Positions 48,614 to 58,714 of a DNA stretch of 64,000 bases are shown one piece after another. The stretch's first letter is position 1. Each line of letters begins with the position of its first letter. Where the stretch lies: positions 39,760 to 103,759 of the forward strand of contig NZ_QOLD01000003.1 in the NCBI RefSeq assembly GCF_003333305.1. The letters run 5' to 3'. Both the position numbers and the translations under genes were made by a program. The DNA is from Candidatus Colwellia aromaticivorans (GTDB taxonomy: Bacteria > Pseudomonadota > Gammaproteobacteria > Enterobacterales > Alteromonadaceae). A model generated the notes under the pieces. The model was not told where the DNA came from, did not search any database, and saw only the letters and a list, made by a program, of their open reading frames with translations.

Positions 48614-49498
48614 TTAAAGACGATGGTAAATAGCCCAAGAGATACGCTCATGTCCATTTAAGTCTTGCTTAGTTTGCGCATTTTTATACCCTAAATTAGT
48701 CAATATTGTTCTCACTGCATACCCTTGTTCAAAGCCATGTTCAAAAAATAATTTGCCATCAGTATTTAAAAAACATCGTGCTTTATCAGCAATATGTTTT
48801 ATATCAGCTAAGCCTTGTTCACTGGCAACTAAAGCTGATTTTGGCTCAAAACGTACATCACCTTGGCTTAAGTTTATATCGTCGCCATCAATATAAGGCG
48901 GGTTTGAAACGATGATATCAAATTTTTTATTTTTCGATATTCCCTCAAACCAGTCACTTTGATAAATATGTACTTGTGCTAAATTAAGATTCTTTGCATT
49001 GCGTTGAGCAAGCTTTACCGCTTCAATATTAAAATCTGTCGCATCAATTTCCCATGTTGCCTTTTCACTTGCTAGTGCTAGTGCTATTGCTCCCGTGCCG
49101 GTACCTAAATCTAAACAAGTTGTGAGTTTATTATCACTATAAAGTTCAAGAACTAGCTCTACTAAGGTTTCGGTATCAGGTCGAGGAATTAACGTGGCTT
49201 CAGATACTGCAAAAGGTAATGACCAAAACTCTTTTATACCAGTTATATAAGCAATCGGCTCACCTTGAGCGCGACGAGATAACAAATGTATAAATTCAAG
49301 CAACTGCTCATCACTAAGCTTTTTTTCTGGCCAAGTAAGTAAATAGCTACGCGATTTTTTTAGCACTAAGCTTAATAGGATTTCTACATCAAGCTTGGCA
49401 CTGTCAGAGCTTGATGCTAATAATTGCTGCCCTTGAACGGTCAAGTTGGCGATAGAGTTATCACCAATCAAACGCAAGCGGTTAGGATTTTTATTCAA
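48614..49498 (-). CDS. prmC: Release factor glutamine methyltransferase
   Basis: This 294-residue enzyme methylates the glutamine of the GGQ motif of release factors 1 and 2. It has an N-terminal helical domain, LIPRPDTETLVEL, the SAM loop LDLGTGTGAIALALA and the catalytic NPPYID. The length is near E. coli (277). It lies 30 bp after prfA, whose product is its substrate. Confidence 0.96.
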   Translation of the reverse strand: MNKNPNRLRLIGDNSIANLTVQGQQLLASSSDSAKLDVEILLSLVLKKSRSYLLTWPEKKLSDEQLLEFIHLLSRRAQGEPIAYITGIKEFWSLPFAVSEATLIPRPDTETLVELVLELYSDNKLTTCLDLGTGTGAIALALASEKATWEIDATDFNIEAVKLAQRNAKNLNLAQVHIYQSDWFEGISKNKKFDIIVSNPPYIDGDDINLSQGDVRFEPKSALVASEQGLADIKHIADKARCFLNTDGKLFFEHGFEQGYAVRTILTNLGYKNAQTKQDLNGHERISWAIYHRL

Positions 49499-49528
49499 AT
49501 ACTATACAACTTAAATTATACAACTCAA

Positions 49529-50617
49529 TTAATGCTGTTCAGCAAGTTCTGCCAGTAAATCGGCTTGATTTTCTTGCATGATTGGTTCCATGATCAATTG
49601 CAAATTACCTTCAATAATCTCATTTAAGCGATACAAGGTAAGATTGATACGGTGATCACTCATACGCCCTTGTGGAAAATTATAAGTACGAATGCGCTCT
49701 GAGCGATCGCCACTAGCAACTAAGTTCCGGCGTGATGATTCTTCTTCGCCACGGCGTTTTTCATCTTCGGCTTGTTGTAGGCGTGCTTGTAAAACTGACA
49801 TAGCTTGTGCACGGTTTTTATGTTGTGAGCGTTGATCTTGGCACTCAACCACCACCCCACTAGGAATATGAGTAATACGAATAGCAGAATCAGTTTTGTT
49901 AACATGCTGACCACCTGCGCCTGAAGCGCGGAAGGTATCAACTTTTAAATCAGCTTTATTAATTTCAATCGCATCGGCTTCAGGAATTTCAGGCATTACC
50001 ACTACGGTACAAGCCGATGTGTGCACTCGACCTTGTGACTCGGTTTGAGGTACGCGTTGTACTCGATGGCCACCTGATTCAAATTTCATATAGCCGAACA
50101 CACCCTCGCCGTTAACCTTCATGATTATTTCTTTATAACCACCCTGCTCGCTTTCATTGGAATTCATTACTTCAACTTTCCAACCTTTCTTTTCGGCATA
50201 ACGACTATACATTCTAAATAAATCACCCGCAAAAATAGCCGCTTCATCGCCGCCAGCGCCTGCACGTATTTCTACAAAACAGTTATTATCATCATTTGGG
50301 TCGCGAGGTAGTAATAAAATTTGAAGCTCATCAGCTAAGCCTGCAAGCGATTTTTTAGCCTCTTTATATTCTTCTTGCGCCATTTCACGCATGTCAGGAT
50401 CTTCGTCTTTTAGCATTGACTCTGCAGTAGCAAAATCATCTTCCGCACTTTTATAACGGTTAAACACAGAGGTTACTTCATCTAAGCGTTTAAATTCTTG
50501 AGATAAAGTGCGAAATTTATCTTGGTTGCTAATAGTTTCAGGATCAGATAATAAGGCTTGAACTTCTTCAAAGCGCTCAACCAGCACTTCAAGCTTTTGG
50601 TAAACGGACGATTTCAT
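49529..50617 (-). CDS. prfA: Peptide chain release factor 1
   Basis: This 362-residue factor ends translation at UAA and UAG. It shows the [18 protein letters not shown] stretch, the codon-recognition region around residues 185-190 within [14 protein letters not shown], and the GGQ motif in [14 protein letters not shown]. The length matches E. coli (360). It follows hemA as in many Gammaproteobacteria, but a 313-bp dispersed element now lies between them, so it may need its own promoter. Confidence 0.97.
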   Translation of the reverse strand: MKSSVYQKLEVLVERFEEVQALLSDPETISNQDKFRTLSQEFKRLDEVTSVFNRYKSAEDDFATAESMLKDEDPDMREMAQEEYKEAKKSLAGLADELQILLLPRDPNDDNNCFVEIRAGAGGDEAAIFAGDLFRMYSRYAEKKGWKVEVMNSNESEQGGYKEIIMKVNGEGVFGYMKFESGGHRVQRVPQTESQGRVHTSACTVVVMPEIPEADAIEINKADLKVDTFRASGAGGQHVNKTDSAIRITHIPSGVVVECQDQRSQHKNRAQAMSVLQARLQQAEDEKRRGEEESSRRNLVASGDRSERIRTYNFPQGRMSDHRINLTLYRLNEIIEGNLQLIMEPIMQENQADLLAELAEQH

Positions 50618-50776
50618 TAAGAGATTCTTTGTATAAAATGAGGAAAAAACTAAATTGGCGCTATTCTATCACAGTAAATTAAGAGATGACGTAATGGGGA
50701 AGAAAAATCTTAAATGAATATATACCTGTTTCGCATGAATATGCTTGTTTCAATGTAAAATTATCACGGGGATTTT

Positions 50777-51089
50777 ATACCCATGTTACTTCAAAATGCA
50801 GGATTCAGCTGGAATTAGAAACGTTTTTAGGCAAGGCATTGTTTGAAGGGAATGGTTGTTCCCTTCTCAAAATCAATAACGCAGTATAAAACGCTTCTAA
50901 ACCAGCCCTACGGGGATTCCTGAGCAAAACATGCTCATCGTTACATCTGTTTTTAAGGACGCTATATGGAAGTAGCTTATTAGAGAATGCAGGAGCATAT
51001 TCTCCTGAACAACCCTTAATAAAAAGATGCGCCTTGATCATGATCAGCTCAGGTATCCTGAAACTCGCATTTTGAAGTGACTTGGGTAT
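50777..51089. repeat. Dispersed inverted-terminus element, copy 3 (313 bp)
   Basis: The termini read ATACCCATGTTACTTC on the left and ATACCCAAGTCACTTC as the reverse complement of the right. The interior holds GGAATGGTTGTTCCC, CCAGCCCTACGGGG and an extra module of about 55 bp with AGGAGCATATTCTCCT that is missing in copy 4. It ends six bases from the hemA stop. A 78-codon frame inside is not a gene. Confidence 0.88.
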
Positions 51090-51094
51090 ATATG

Positions 51095-52363
51095 CTATTT
51101 GGAATCATCAATATTAAAAATATCACGCAGATAAATTAATTTGTCTAACTCACCGCCTTGGGCGGCTGATTGTAATGCGCTCGTTGGAGCATGCATAAAT
51201 TTATTTGTTAACTTAGTTGCTAACTCACCGATAATGGCTTCTGAATTTTTACCATTTTTTAATTGCAATAAAGCTTTTTCAAGTAGTTGATCTCGTTCTT
51301 GTAAACACTGTTTGCGATAATTAACCACTGTATCTTGGGTATTTAAACCGCGCAGCCATGACATAAAGCTGTCTGACTGGTTATTTACAATACTTTCAGC
51401 TTCAACCGCCGCTTTACGACGATTATCTAAATTTTGCGCGATAATACTCTGCAAATCATCAACAGTATACAAAAATACATCTTCTAAATCGCCCACTTGC
51501 TCTTCAATATCACGAGGGACAGCTAAATCAACCATAAAAATAGGTTGGTGTCGACGTTTACTAAGCGCTTGTTCTACCATACCTTTACCAATAATAGGCA
51601 AAGTAGAACCTGTTGAGCTTATGACAATATCAGCTTTGGCCATATGATCAGGAATTTGCGCTAAAGTAATAACATCAGCGCCAATCTGTTTAGCCATTTT
51701 TTCAGCGCGATCAAGAGTACGATTGGCAACAGTAATTTTACCCACTTTATTTTCATATAAATGTTTAGCAACCAGTTCAATGGTTTCACCTGCACCAACA
51801 AGTAAAACTTTTACGTTATCAAGGCTAGCAAAAATATGTTTGGCTAAATTAACACTAGCAAAAGCAACCGATACGGCGCTTGCGCCAATTTCTGTTTCCG
51901 TACGAACTTGTTTAGCGGCACCAAAAGTACGCTGAAATAATCGGTCCATGACTAATGCCATAGAACCGGCAGCTTTAGCTTGGCTATACGCTTGTTTCAT
52001 TTGCCCTAAAATTTGCGGTTCGCCTAAAACTAAGGAGTCTAACCCACAAGCAACACGCATCATGTGATTAACGGCTTGTTGATCTTGATGCCAATATAAA
52101 CTAGGTAAAATAATAGAAGCAGGGATATTATGGTAACTTTCTAACCATTGCACTAAGCGTTCTTGCGTTAACTTTATATCACCATCTTGGATAAGATAGA
52201 GTTCAGTTCGATTACAGGTAGATAAAATTGCGACTTCACGGCACTGCACCGCTGACAGCATTTCTTGCAAGGCACTCGACAGTCTATCCGGATTAAAGGA
52301 TATCTTTTCTCTGACCGCAACAGGCGCAGTTTTGTGGTTAATTCCTACAGCAACGATTGACAA
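51095..52363 (-). CDS. hemA: Glutamyl-tRNA reductase
   Basis: This ~422-residue enzyme makes glutamate 1-semialdehyde, the first step of C5 heme synthesis. The catalytic cysteine C50 is in STCNRTELY, followed by GLDSLVLGEPQILGQMK and the NADPH-binding VGAGETIELVAKHL. The family starts (M)SIVAVGINHKTAP, which places the start at TTG 52363 with AGG nine bases before it. The frame is open to 52504 because it runs into the dispersed element, giving a false extension. The E. coli length is 418. Confidence 0.95.
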   Translation of the reverse strand: MSIVAVGINHKTAPVAVREKISFNPDRLSSALQEMLSAVQCREVAILSTCNRTELYLIQDGDIKLTQERLVQWLESYHNIPASIILPSLYWHQDQQAVNHMMRVACGLDSLVLGEPQILGQMKQAYSQAKAAGSMALVMDRLFQRTFGAAKQVRTETEIGASAVSVAFASVNLAKHIFASLDNVKVLLVGAGETIELVAKHLYENKVGKITVANRTLDRAEKMAKQIGADVITLAQIPDHMAKADIVISSTGSTLPIIGKGMVEQALSKRRHQPIFMVDLAVPRDIEEQVGDLEDVFLYTVDDLQSIIAQNLDNRRKAAVEAESIVNNQSDSFMSWLRGLNTQDTVVNYRKQCLQERDQLLEKALLQLKNGKNSEAIIGELATKLTNKFMHAPTSALQSAAQGGELDKLIYLRDIFNIDDSK

Positions 52364-52393
52364 TATAATAAACCTATTGATAAAAACAAATGT

Positions 52394-52658
52394 ATACCCA
52401 AGTGACTTCAAAATTCGAGTTTCAGGATTCCTGAGCAAATCATGATCAAGGCGCATCTTTTTATTAATGGTTGTTCCATTAAAAACAGATGTAACGATGA
52501 GCATGTTTTACTCAGTCATCCCCGCAGGGCTGGTTTAGAAACGTTCTATGCTGCGTTATTGATTTTGATAAGGGAGTAACCATTCTCTTCAATCAATGCC
52601 TTGCCTAAAGACGTTTCTAATTCCAGCTGAATTCTGCATTTTGAAGTCACTTGGGTAT
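52394..52658. repeat. Dispersed inverted-terminus element, copy 4 (265 bp)
   Basis: Both ends read ATACCCAAGTGACTTC toward the inside. It is the inverse of copy 3 in orientation and shares nearly all its interior except the ~55-bp extra module. It lies 30 bp upstream of the hemA start, so it falls in the hemA promoter or leader. The rest of the 540-bp gap to lolB shows no gene. Confidence 0.88.
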
Positions 52659-52903
52659 ATACCAACTTCAAATTAAAGCTAACGTTTAGATTATACGTTA
52701 ACAATCCTATTATTACTCAGGATTACACGTTAAAACATGATCTATGATAAAAATCACCAAAAAGAATAGGGTTTTTTAACCTTAATTCGTCATTTTACAA
52801 AATACTACTGCCAATTTAAAGCCCTGAAAGAAAACAAGTGTATTGAATTGAACCCTTGGCTATGTTCAAATATCTTCACTTTCAAATGTTCAGTACCCAT
52901 TAA

Positions 52904-53551
52904 ATGGCTAAGCATTCATCTTATTTATTTTTCTTATTGACACTATCTAGTGCTATTTTGTCAGGCTGTACAACAAAACCAAGCAATGACTCACCAACGG
53001 TAATTATTCAACAAAGTGTTGTACAAAGAACTACACAGCTAACGAAAATCAATCAATGGTATCTTCGTGGAAAAATAGCCTTTATAGAGCAACAAAAAGA
53101 TCAAACAAGCAAACGAGAGAGTGCGACAATTGCATGGCGAGTGAATGAAAATAATCAAACCCAAGAGCTGAATTTAACAAGCTACTTGGGGATAAACGTA
53201 CTTCATTTAGCGTCAGAACATAATAATCACCTAATTAAAGTGGATGGTAAAGAATATCGGGCTAATAACTTACCCCAATTAGTGCATTCTCTGACCGGGC
53301 TAACCCTACCCACAAAAGCCTTAACTTTTTGGCTAAAAGGGCTACCTTACCAAGCGAGCGATCAAGTAAAATTCTCGCCTAAAACCCAGTTACCTGTTAG
53401 CCTAACAAGCTTGTTCGATAATATTCAATGGCAAGTAGACTACAATAAGTATCAAGTATTTGATGGTGTACAAATGGCAACGCAATTCACCATAAAAAAA
53501 GATGGTTTATTAATTAAAATTGCCATTAAAAAGTGGTCTTTAACATACTAA
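52904..53551 (+). CDS. lolB: Outer-membrane lipoprotein receptor LolB
   Basis: This 215-residue lipoprotein has signal peptide and lipobox LSGC (cysteine 22). It accepts lipoproteins from LolA and inserts them in the outer membrane. WYLRGKIAFI, the SYLGINVLHL stretch and the C-terminal FTIKKDGLLIKIAIKKW fit the family. The order lolB-ispE-prs, divergent from hemA, is the classic Gammaproteobacterial arrangement. Confidence 0.93.
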   Translation: MAKHSSYLFFLLTLSSAILSGCTTKPSNDSPTVIIQQSVVQRTTQLTKINQWYLRGKIAFIEQQKDQTSKRESATIAWRVNENNQTQELNLTSYLGINVLHLASEHNNHLIKVDGKEYRANNLPQLVHSLTGLTLPTKALTFWLKGLPYQASDQVKFSPKTQLPVSLTSLFDNIQWQVDYNKYQVFDGVQMATQFTIKKDGLLIKIAIKKWSLTY

Positions 53552-53570
53552 TTGATCTTAAAATAATACA

Positions 53571-54524
53571 ATGATGAACACATACCTAAATAAACAGTAT
53601 AAATTCCCTGCTCCCGCTAAGTTAAACTTATTTCTTCATGTCGTTGGGCAACGTAATGATGGCTATCATGAATTAGAAACCTTATTTCAATTTCTTGATT
53701 ACAGTGACACCATTGAAATAACAGTAACGACAAATTCAGACATAACATTACTAACACCCATGGACGGTGTTAATAACGAAGATAATTTAATTGTTAAGGC
53801 GGCTAAATTATTACAAGAAAAAGTATTTCAAAAAACTCATAGTAAAAAAATACTTTTAGGTGCAAGAATAAGTATTAACAAAATACTTCCTATGGGTGGC
53901 GGCTTAGGAGGGGGCTCTTCAAATGCCGCAACAATATTAGTTGCCCTTAATACTCTTTGGCAGTGTGGGTTTTCAGCTAAACAACTGGCAGATCTAGGCT
54001 TAAGCTTAGGTGCTGATGTCCCCATATTTGTTCATGGCTTTGCTGCTTTTGCTCAAGGAGTGGGTGAGAAGTTATCGCCTGTTCAGCCAGAAGAATGTTG
54101 GTATTTAGTGAGTAAACCTCACTGTAGTATTTCAACAGCCAGTGTATTCACTTCTCCAGACTTACCTAGAGCCACGGCAAAATTAATCCATAACGACTTT
54201 AATAACTATTACCGTGATGACGATTTATTTAATGATTATCGACTAAATAATGGCAAATATCATAATGATTGCCAAACCATGGTAATAAAACATTACGATA
54301 AGGTTGCCAACTTACTCGCTTGGTTGATAGAATATGCGCCTTCTAGAATGACAGGTACTGGAGCATGTATATTTTCATGTTTTGCCAGTAAACAAGCGGC
54401 ATATGATCTACAAGTTAAGCTTCCTAAAGGGATAAATTCATTTATCGCTAAAGGATTAAATAAGTCATCGCTCTTACCTGTTATTGAAGACTTAGCTATA
54501 CCCGTTCCACTTGAAGATACATGA
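53571..54524 (+). CDS. ispE: 4-diphosphocytidyl-2-C-methyl-D-erythritol kinase
   Basis: This 317-residue GHMP kinase of the non-mevalonate isoprenoid pathway has APAKLNLFLHVVGQRNDGYHE, the ATP loop GGGLGGGSSNAA and MTGTGACIF. It is longer than E. coli IspE (283), partly from a polar insert near 210-245. The last eight residues (IPVPLEDT) and the stop are encoded by the 51-bp dispersed element at 54498-54548. The original 3' end was therefore replaced by repeat DNA. Confidence 0.95.
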   Translation: MMNTYLNKQYKFPAPAKLNLFLHVVGQRNDGYHELETLFQFLDYSDTIEITVTTNSDITLLTPMDGVNNEDNLIVKAAKLLQEKVFQKTHSKKILLGARISINKILPMGGGLGGGSSNAATILVALNTLWQCGFSAKQLADLGLSLGADVPIFVHGFAAFAQGVGEKLSPVQPEECWYLVSKPHCSISTASVFTSPDLPRATAKLIHNDFNNYYRDDDLFNDYRLNNGKYHNDCQTMVIKHYDKVANLLAWLIEYAPSRMTGTGACIFSCFASKQAAYDLQVKLPKGINSFIAKGLNKSSLLPVIEDLAIPVPLEDT

Positions 54525-54548
54525 TTCAGCTGGAAGTAGAGCGGGTAT
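54498..54548. repeat. Short (51 bp) form of the dispersed element at the ispE end
   Basis: The left end is ATACCCGTTCCACTTGAAG and the reverse complement of the right end is ATACCCGCTCTACTTCCAG. Two terminal sequences are joined by about 13 bp, with no long interior. The ispE stop codon (54522-54524) lies inside. The terminal variant is the same as in the 313-bp copy at 58715. Confidence 0.85.
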
Positions 54549-54688
54549 AAATAAGAAAGTTAAACTACTTTTGCTGAAATCAGTCGTTACAAATAGTATT
54601 GATTTTAGCTATATACAGCTCAGTGTTTATTAACACAACGATAAACAAGGGGTATATTTTAATGTCAAAAGTTTCTGAGGAACTGACT

Positions 54689-55636
54689 GTGCCTGACATG
54701 AAGATTTTTGCGGGTAATGCCACCCCTGAACTGGCCAAACAAATTGCAAGTCGCTTATACATTACGTTGGGCGAAGCCAAGATTGGCAGTTTTAGTGATG
54801 GTGAAATAAGTTTTGAAATACATGAAAATGTTCGCGGTAGCGATGTTTTTATCATTCAATCAACCTGTGCACCAACCAATAACAACTTAATGGAACTCAT
54901 TGTGATGATCGACGCATTTCGTCGTGCATCAGCAGGGAGAATTACTGCGGTTATTCCTTATTTTGGTTATGCTCGCCAAGACAGACGTGTACGTAGTGCG
55001 CGTGTACCTATTACAGCAAAGGTAGTTGCTGATTTCTTATCAAGTGTGGGTGTTGACCGAGTATTAACGGTTGATTTACACGCAGAACAAATTCAAGGCT
55101 TCTTCGACGTTCCTGTTGACAATGCTTTTGGCACACCTATTTTATTAGAAGATATGAAAAACCGTGAATTGGATAATCCGGTTGTAGTATCTCCTGACAT
55201 TGGTGGTGTTGTACGTGCTCGTGCAGTAGCAAAATTATTAAATGATGCCGATCTAGCTATTATTGATAAACGTCGTCCTAAAGCCAATGTTGCCCAAGTA
55301 ATGCATATTATTGGTGATGTAGAAGGTCGTGACTGTATTATTGTTGATGATATGATCGATACTGGCGGCACATTAGCAAAAGCGGCAGAAGCATTAAAAA
55401 AACATGGTGCAAAACGTGTTATTGCTTATGCTACTCACCCAGTATTATCGGGTAACGCTGCTGAAAACCTGAGAACTTCAGTAATTGATGAATTGGTAGT
55501 AACGGATTCAATTCCATTATCGTCAGAAATCAAAAAGCTTAAAATGGTACGTGTGCTAACCTTAAGTGGCATGCTTAGTGAAGCCATTCGACGAGTATGT
55601 AACGAAGAATCAATTTCAGCTATGTTTGATAGTTAA
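54689..55636 (+). CDS. prs: Ribose-phosphate pyrophosphokinase
   Basis: This 315-residue enzyme makes PRPP for nucleotide, histidine and tryptophan synthesis. It has [38 protein letters not shown] and the PRPP loop [11 protein letters not shown] choose GTG at 54689 because it gives the family start (V)PDMKIFAGN and the E. coli length, with GAGGA seven bases before. The ATG at 54662, also with a ribosome-binding site (AAGGGG), would add nine residues. It ends at a strong terminator. Confidence 0.93.
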   Translation: MPDMKIFAGNATPELAKQIASRLYITLGEAKIGSFSDGEISFEIHENVRGSDVFIIQSTCAPTNNNLMELIVMIDAFRRASAGRITAVIPYFGYARQDRRVRSARVPITAKVVADFLSSVGVDRVLTVDLHAEQIQGFFDVPVDNAFGTPILLEDMKNRELDNPVVVSPDIGGVVRARAVAKLLNDADLAIIDKRRPKANVAQVMHIIGDVEGRDCIIVDDMIDTGGTLAKAAEALKKHGAKRVIAYATHPVLSGNAAENLRTSVIDELVVTDSIPLSSEIKKLKMVRVLTLSGMLSEAIRRVCNEESISAMFDS

Positions 55637-55660
55637 TCATTAACTAACATCAAATTCTTT

Positions 55661-55692
55661 AAAGCCGATATTAAGTATTTAATATCGGCTTT
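55661..55692 (+). terminator. Terminator of prs
   Basis: AAAGCCGATATTAA and TTAATATCGGCTTT form a 14-bp stem with a GTAT loop, followed by TTTT. Confidence 0.93.
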
Positions 55693-55696
55693 TTTA

Positions 55697-55726
55697 TTGA
55701 CTGTTTTTATCACGGATAGGTAATAA
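55697..55726 (+). promoter_or_regulatory. Possible rplY promoter
   Basis: TTGACT (55697-55702) and TAATAA (55721-55726) are 18 bases apart, just after the prs terminator and 160 bp before rplY. The -10 is weak, but the position fits the start of an independent rplY transcript. Confidence 0.4.
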
Positions 55727-55826
55727 TCGATAGCTTTAGACTATCTGTAGTGTTATTATTCCGCGCCTTTTTTATCTAACATGGCTTCTTTTATTAGTAA
55801 CCTAAATAGATAAATAAAGATATATC

Positions 55827-55851
55827 CTTGTTTTTGGTCGCAAAAAACAAG
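55827..55851 (+). promoter_or_regulatory. Hairpin in the rplY leader
   Basis: CTTGTTTTT and AAAAACAAG form a 9-bp stem with the loop GGTCGCA, 36 bases before the rplY start. It has no T-tract, so it is not a terminator. A leader structure used in feedback control by L25, or simply mRNA stability, are possibilities. Confidence 0.4.
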
Positions 55852-55887
55852 ATTTAATTTTACTTATATAATATAAGAGTATACATC

Positions 55888-56520
55888 ATGACTGATTTAT
55901 TTACTTTGGATGCAGAACTACGTACAGATTTAGGGAAAGGTGCGAGCCGCCGCCTACGTCACGCGAATAAAGTTCCTGCTATCCTTTACGGCGAAGGCCA
56001 AGAGCCGGTATCTTTAACTTTAGAGCACAAAAATGTTTTCCGTGCTCAACAAGAAGAAGCTTTTTACTCACACGTACTAACGTTAAACATTGCTGGCAAG
56101 CCAGTTGAATGTTTAATCAAAGACATGCAACGCCATCCGTTCAAGCAAGTGGTAATGCATATGGATTTCTTACGTATTGATGCAAAACATGCTTTACATG
56201 CTAATGTTCCTGTTCACTTCATCAACGAAGAGAACCTTGCAAAAGCTGGCGCAACTATTGCTCACCATGTAACAGAAATTGCCGTTAGCTGTTTACCAAA
56301 AGATTTACCTGAGTTCATCGAAGTTGATTTAGTTGATTTAGAAATTGGTCAAACAATACATTTATCAGACGTTACATTGCCTAAAGGCGTAACTTCTGAC
56401 GAGTTAGCAAAAGGTGAAAGCCATGACCAAGCAGTTGTTACTGCTAATGTTGCTAAAGTACAAAAAGATGATGAAGATGAAGCCGCTGCTCCTGAAGAAG
56501 AAGCTCCAGCTGCTGAATAA
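55888..56520 (+). CDS. rplY: 50S ribosomal protein L25, long (CTC) form
   Basis: This 210-residue protein has an N-terminal 5S-rRNA-binding domain (~1-95: [25 protein letters not shown]). The C-terminal beta domain of the TL5/CTC type (~96-190) is followed by an acidic, alanine-rich tail ([17 protein letters not shown]). E. coli L25 is only the 94-residue first domain, but the long form is common in marine Gammaproteobacteria. It is followed by pth and ychF as usual, with a dispersed element before pth. Confidence 0.95.
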   Translation: MTDLFTLDAELRTDLGKGASRRLRHANKVPAILYGEGQEPVSLTLEHKNVFRAQQEEAFYSHVLTLNIAGKPVECLIKDMQRHPFKQVVMHMDFLRIDAKHALHANVPVHFINEENLAKAGATIAHHVTEIAVSCLPKDLPEFIEVDLVDLEIGQTIHLSDVTLPKGVTSDELAKGESHDQAVVTANVAKVQKDDEDEAAAPEEEAPAAE

Positions 56521-56564
56521 TCAAACTTTATTCAGTTAGCTATTTAACTTAAAGATGAATTGAT

Positions 56565-56829
56565 ATACCAAGTCTATTAAGTTATTTACCACTCAGCGAG
56601 AATTAAAAGGCTTAGAGGCAAGGCGTTGATTGAAGTGAATGGTTATTCCCTTTGCAAAATCAACAACGTAGCATGTAAGCCTTTCAAGCTCGCCCTTCGG
56701 GAGCTTATTAGCAAACTGATAACAGCACAAAATTAATGAAATATAGAATAACTATGTTTAACAAATTTTGTTTGTTCTAAGCTCGCTAATATAGCTCTGA
56801 GTTGGGAATAAATTTAATAGAATTGGTAT
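56565..56829. repeat. Dispersed inverted-terminus element, copy 5 (265 bp, diverged)
   Basis: The termini read ATACCAAGTCTATTAA and, as the reverse complement of the right end, ATACCAATTCTATTAA. This is a diverged terminal variant, but the interior still has AGGCAAGGCGTTGATTGAAG, AATGGTTATTCCC and AAAATCAACAACGTAGCAT. The right end lies four bases before the pth ATG, so it provides the ribosome-binding region of pth. Confidence 0.8.
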
Positions 56830-56833
56830 TAAT

Positions 56834-57418
56834 ATGACTATTAAGTTGATTGCGGGGCTAGGAAATCCTGGCCCCGAATATATAAAAACACGTCACAATG
56901 CCGGTGTTTGGTTTGTAGAAGAACTAGCACAGCGCAATAATATATCTCTTCGCCCCGAAAAAAAATACTCCGGTCTCTATGGTAAAGGTCTTATAGGCAA
57001 TGAACTTGTTCACCTATTGATCCCAACTACCTTTATGAACCGAAGTGGTCAAGCAGTTGCTCCTTTAGCTAATTTTTTCCGCATTAATGTTGATAATATT
57101 TTAATTGCTCACGACGAATTAGACATGCTACCCGGCTCAGTAAAAATAAAACAAGGTGGTGGTCATGGTGGACACAATGGTTTAAAAGATATTATTGCTC
57201 GTATGGCAAACAATAGAGATTTTTATCGTTTACGCATTGGTATCGGGCACCCAGGTCACCGAGACAAAGTTACTGGCCATGTATTGGGTAAAGCATCACA
57301 AAACGAACAATCATTAATTGAACAGGCCATTGATGAAGCCACTCGCTGTTTTGAACTTTGGCAAATCGATGGCTTTAAAAGTGCGCAACAACGCTTACAT
57401 GCCTTTAAAGGCATCTAA
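56834..57418 (+). CDS. pth: Peptidyl-tRNA hydrolase
   Basis: This 194-residue enzyme recycles peptidyl-tRNA dropped from ribosomes. The catalytic histidine is in TRHNAGVW and the aspartate in AHDELDM, with the [10 protein letters not shown] and [10 protein letters not shown] stretches. The length matches E. coli (194). The ribosome-binding site is poor and falls in the end of a dispersed element (TTGGTATTAAT before ATG). Confidence 0.96.
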   Translation: MTIKLIAGLGNPGPEYIKTRHNAGVWFVEELAQRNNISLRPEKKYSGLYGKGLIGNELVHLLIPTTFMNRSGQAVAPLANFFRINVDNILIAHDELDMLPGSVKIKQGGGHGGHNGLKDIIARMANNRDFYRLRIGIGHPGHRDKVTGHVLGKASQNEQSLIEQAIDEATRCFELWQIDGFKSAQQRLHAFKGI

Positions 57419-57511
57419 TATAGCGAAAGCCGCAATATATAAGTAGTCTGTTGGATATTATCCAACAACACTCATTCACAATTTTAAAATTAACAAAGAC
57501 AGGTAAATATT

Positions 57512-58603
57512 ATGGGATTTAAATGTGGCATCGTTGGTTTACCCAATGTAGGTAAATCAACACTATTTAACGCACTCACCAAAGCAGGTATTGATGCGGC
57601 AAACTTCCCGTTTTGTACTATTGAGCCAAATACTGGCGTAGTACCCGTACCTGATCCTCGCTTAGATAAATTAACTAAAATAGTAAACCCAGAGCGTGTA
57701 TTAGCAACAACAATGGAGTTTGTCGATATTGCAGGCCTTGTTGCTGGCGCATCAAAAGGTGAAGGTTTAGGTAATAAATTTTTAGCCAATATTCGTGAAA
57801 CTGATGCTATTGGTCACGTAGTTCGCTGCTTTGATAATGACAATATTATTCATGTTGCTAATAAAGTCAGCCCTATTGATGATATTGAAGTAATCAATAC
57901 TGAATTAGCCTTATCTGATATGGACACAGCAGAACGTGCAATTTTTCGTTTAGCTAAGAAAGCTAAAGGCGGAGATAAAGATGCTAAATTTGAGATGCCT
58001 GTATTAGAGAAAATATTAAAGCATGTTGAAGAAGGTCACATGGTACGTTCTTTAGAATTATCTAAAGAAGAAAAAGCTGCTATCGATTACTTAAACTTTT
58101 TAACACTTAAACCAACGATGTATATAGCGAATGTCAATGATGATGGTTTTCAAGACAATCCTTACCTTGACCAAGTACAAGAAATAGCTGATGCAGAAGG
58201 TGCTATCGTTGTTGCAGTGTGCGCTGAAATTGAAAGTGAACTATCTGAAATGGATGATGAAGACCGTATTGAGTTTATGGCTGAAATGGGGTTAGAAGAG
58301 CCGGGCCTAAATCGTGTTATAAATGCTGGTTATTCCTTACTGCACTTACAAACTTATTTTACGGCAGGCGTTAAAGAAGTACGCGCATGGACAGTAAAAC
58401 AAAATGCTACAGCACCTCAAGCAGCAGGTGTTATTCATACTGACTTTGAGAAAGGTTTCATTCGTGCCGAAATAATTAGTTATGACGATTTTATTGAATT
58501 TAATGGTGAGTCCGGTGCTAAAGAAGCTGGCAAGTGGCGCTTAGAGGGTAAAGACTACCGCGTGAAAGATGGCGATGTTATTCACTTCCGCTTTAATGTA
58601 TAG
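57512..58603 (+). CDS. ychF: Redox-regulated ribosome-binding ATPase YchF
   Basis: This 363-residue Obg-like P-loop ATPase has [21 protein letters not shown] and DIAGLV. The GTP-specificity NKxD is replaced by NVND, as expected of this ATP-preferring family. A coiled coil and a C-terminal TGS domain ([19 protein letters not shown]) follow. The length is the same as E. coli YchF. It lies downstream of pth and ends at a terminator. Confidence 0.97.
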   Translation: MGFKCGIVGLPNVGKSTLFNALTKAGIDAANFPFCTIEPNTGVVPVPDPRLDKLTKIVNPERVLATTMEFVDIAGLVAGASKGEGLGNKFLANIRETDAIGHVVRCFDNDNIIHVANKVSPIDDIEVINTELALSDMDTAERAIFRLAKKAKGGDKDAKFEMPVLEKILKHVEEGHMVRSLELSKEEKAAIDYLNFLTLKPTMYIANVNDDGFQDNPYLDQVQEIADAEGAIVVAVCAEIESELSEMDDEDRIEFMAEMGLEEPGLNRVINAGYSLLHLQTYFTAGVKEVRAWTVKQNATAPQAAGVIHTDFEKGFIRAEIISYDDFIEFNGESGAKEAGKWRLEGKDYRVKDGDVIHFRFNV

Positions 58604-58648
58604 CTTAGCTTTTAGCTTTACACAATAATGTGATTAATTACCGATATT

Positions 58649-58676
58649 AAAAACGCACCCAATAAGGTGCGTTTTT
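58649..58676 (+). terminator. Terminator of ychF
   Basis: AAAAACGCACC and GGTGCGTTTTT form an 11-bp stem with a 6-base loop, followed by more T. Confidence 0.93.
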
Positions 58677-58714
58677 TTGTTTCATACATAATAAAATCTA
58701 TTTAGCTCCCCTCT

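Noticed and set aside
50805..51041. A 78-codon minus-strand frame
   Set aside because: It lies wholly inside a dispersed element, and other copies do not keep the frame open.
52364..52504. N-terminal extension of hemA by 47 codons
   Set aside because: Most of the added codons fall in the dispersed element. The family begins at SIVAVGINHKTAP, which fits TTG at 52363.
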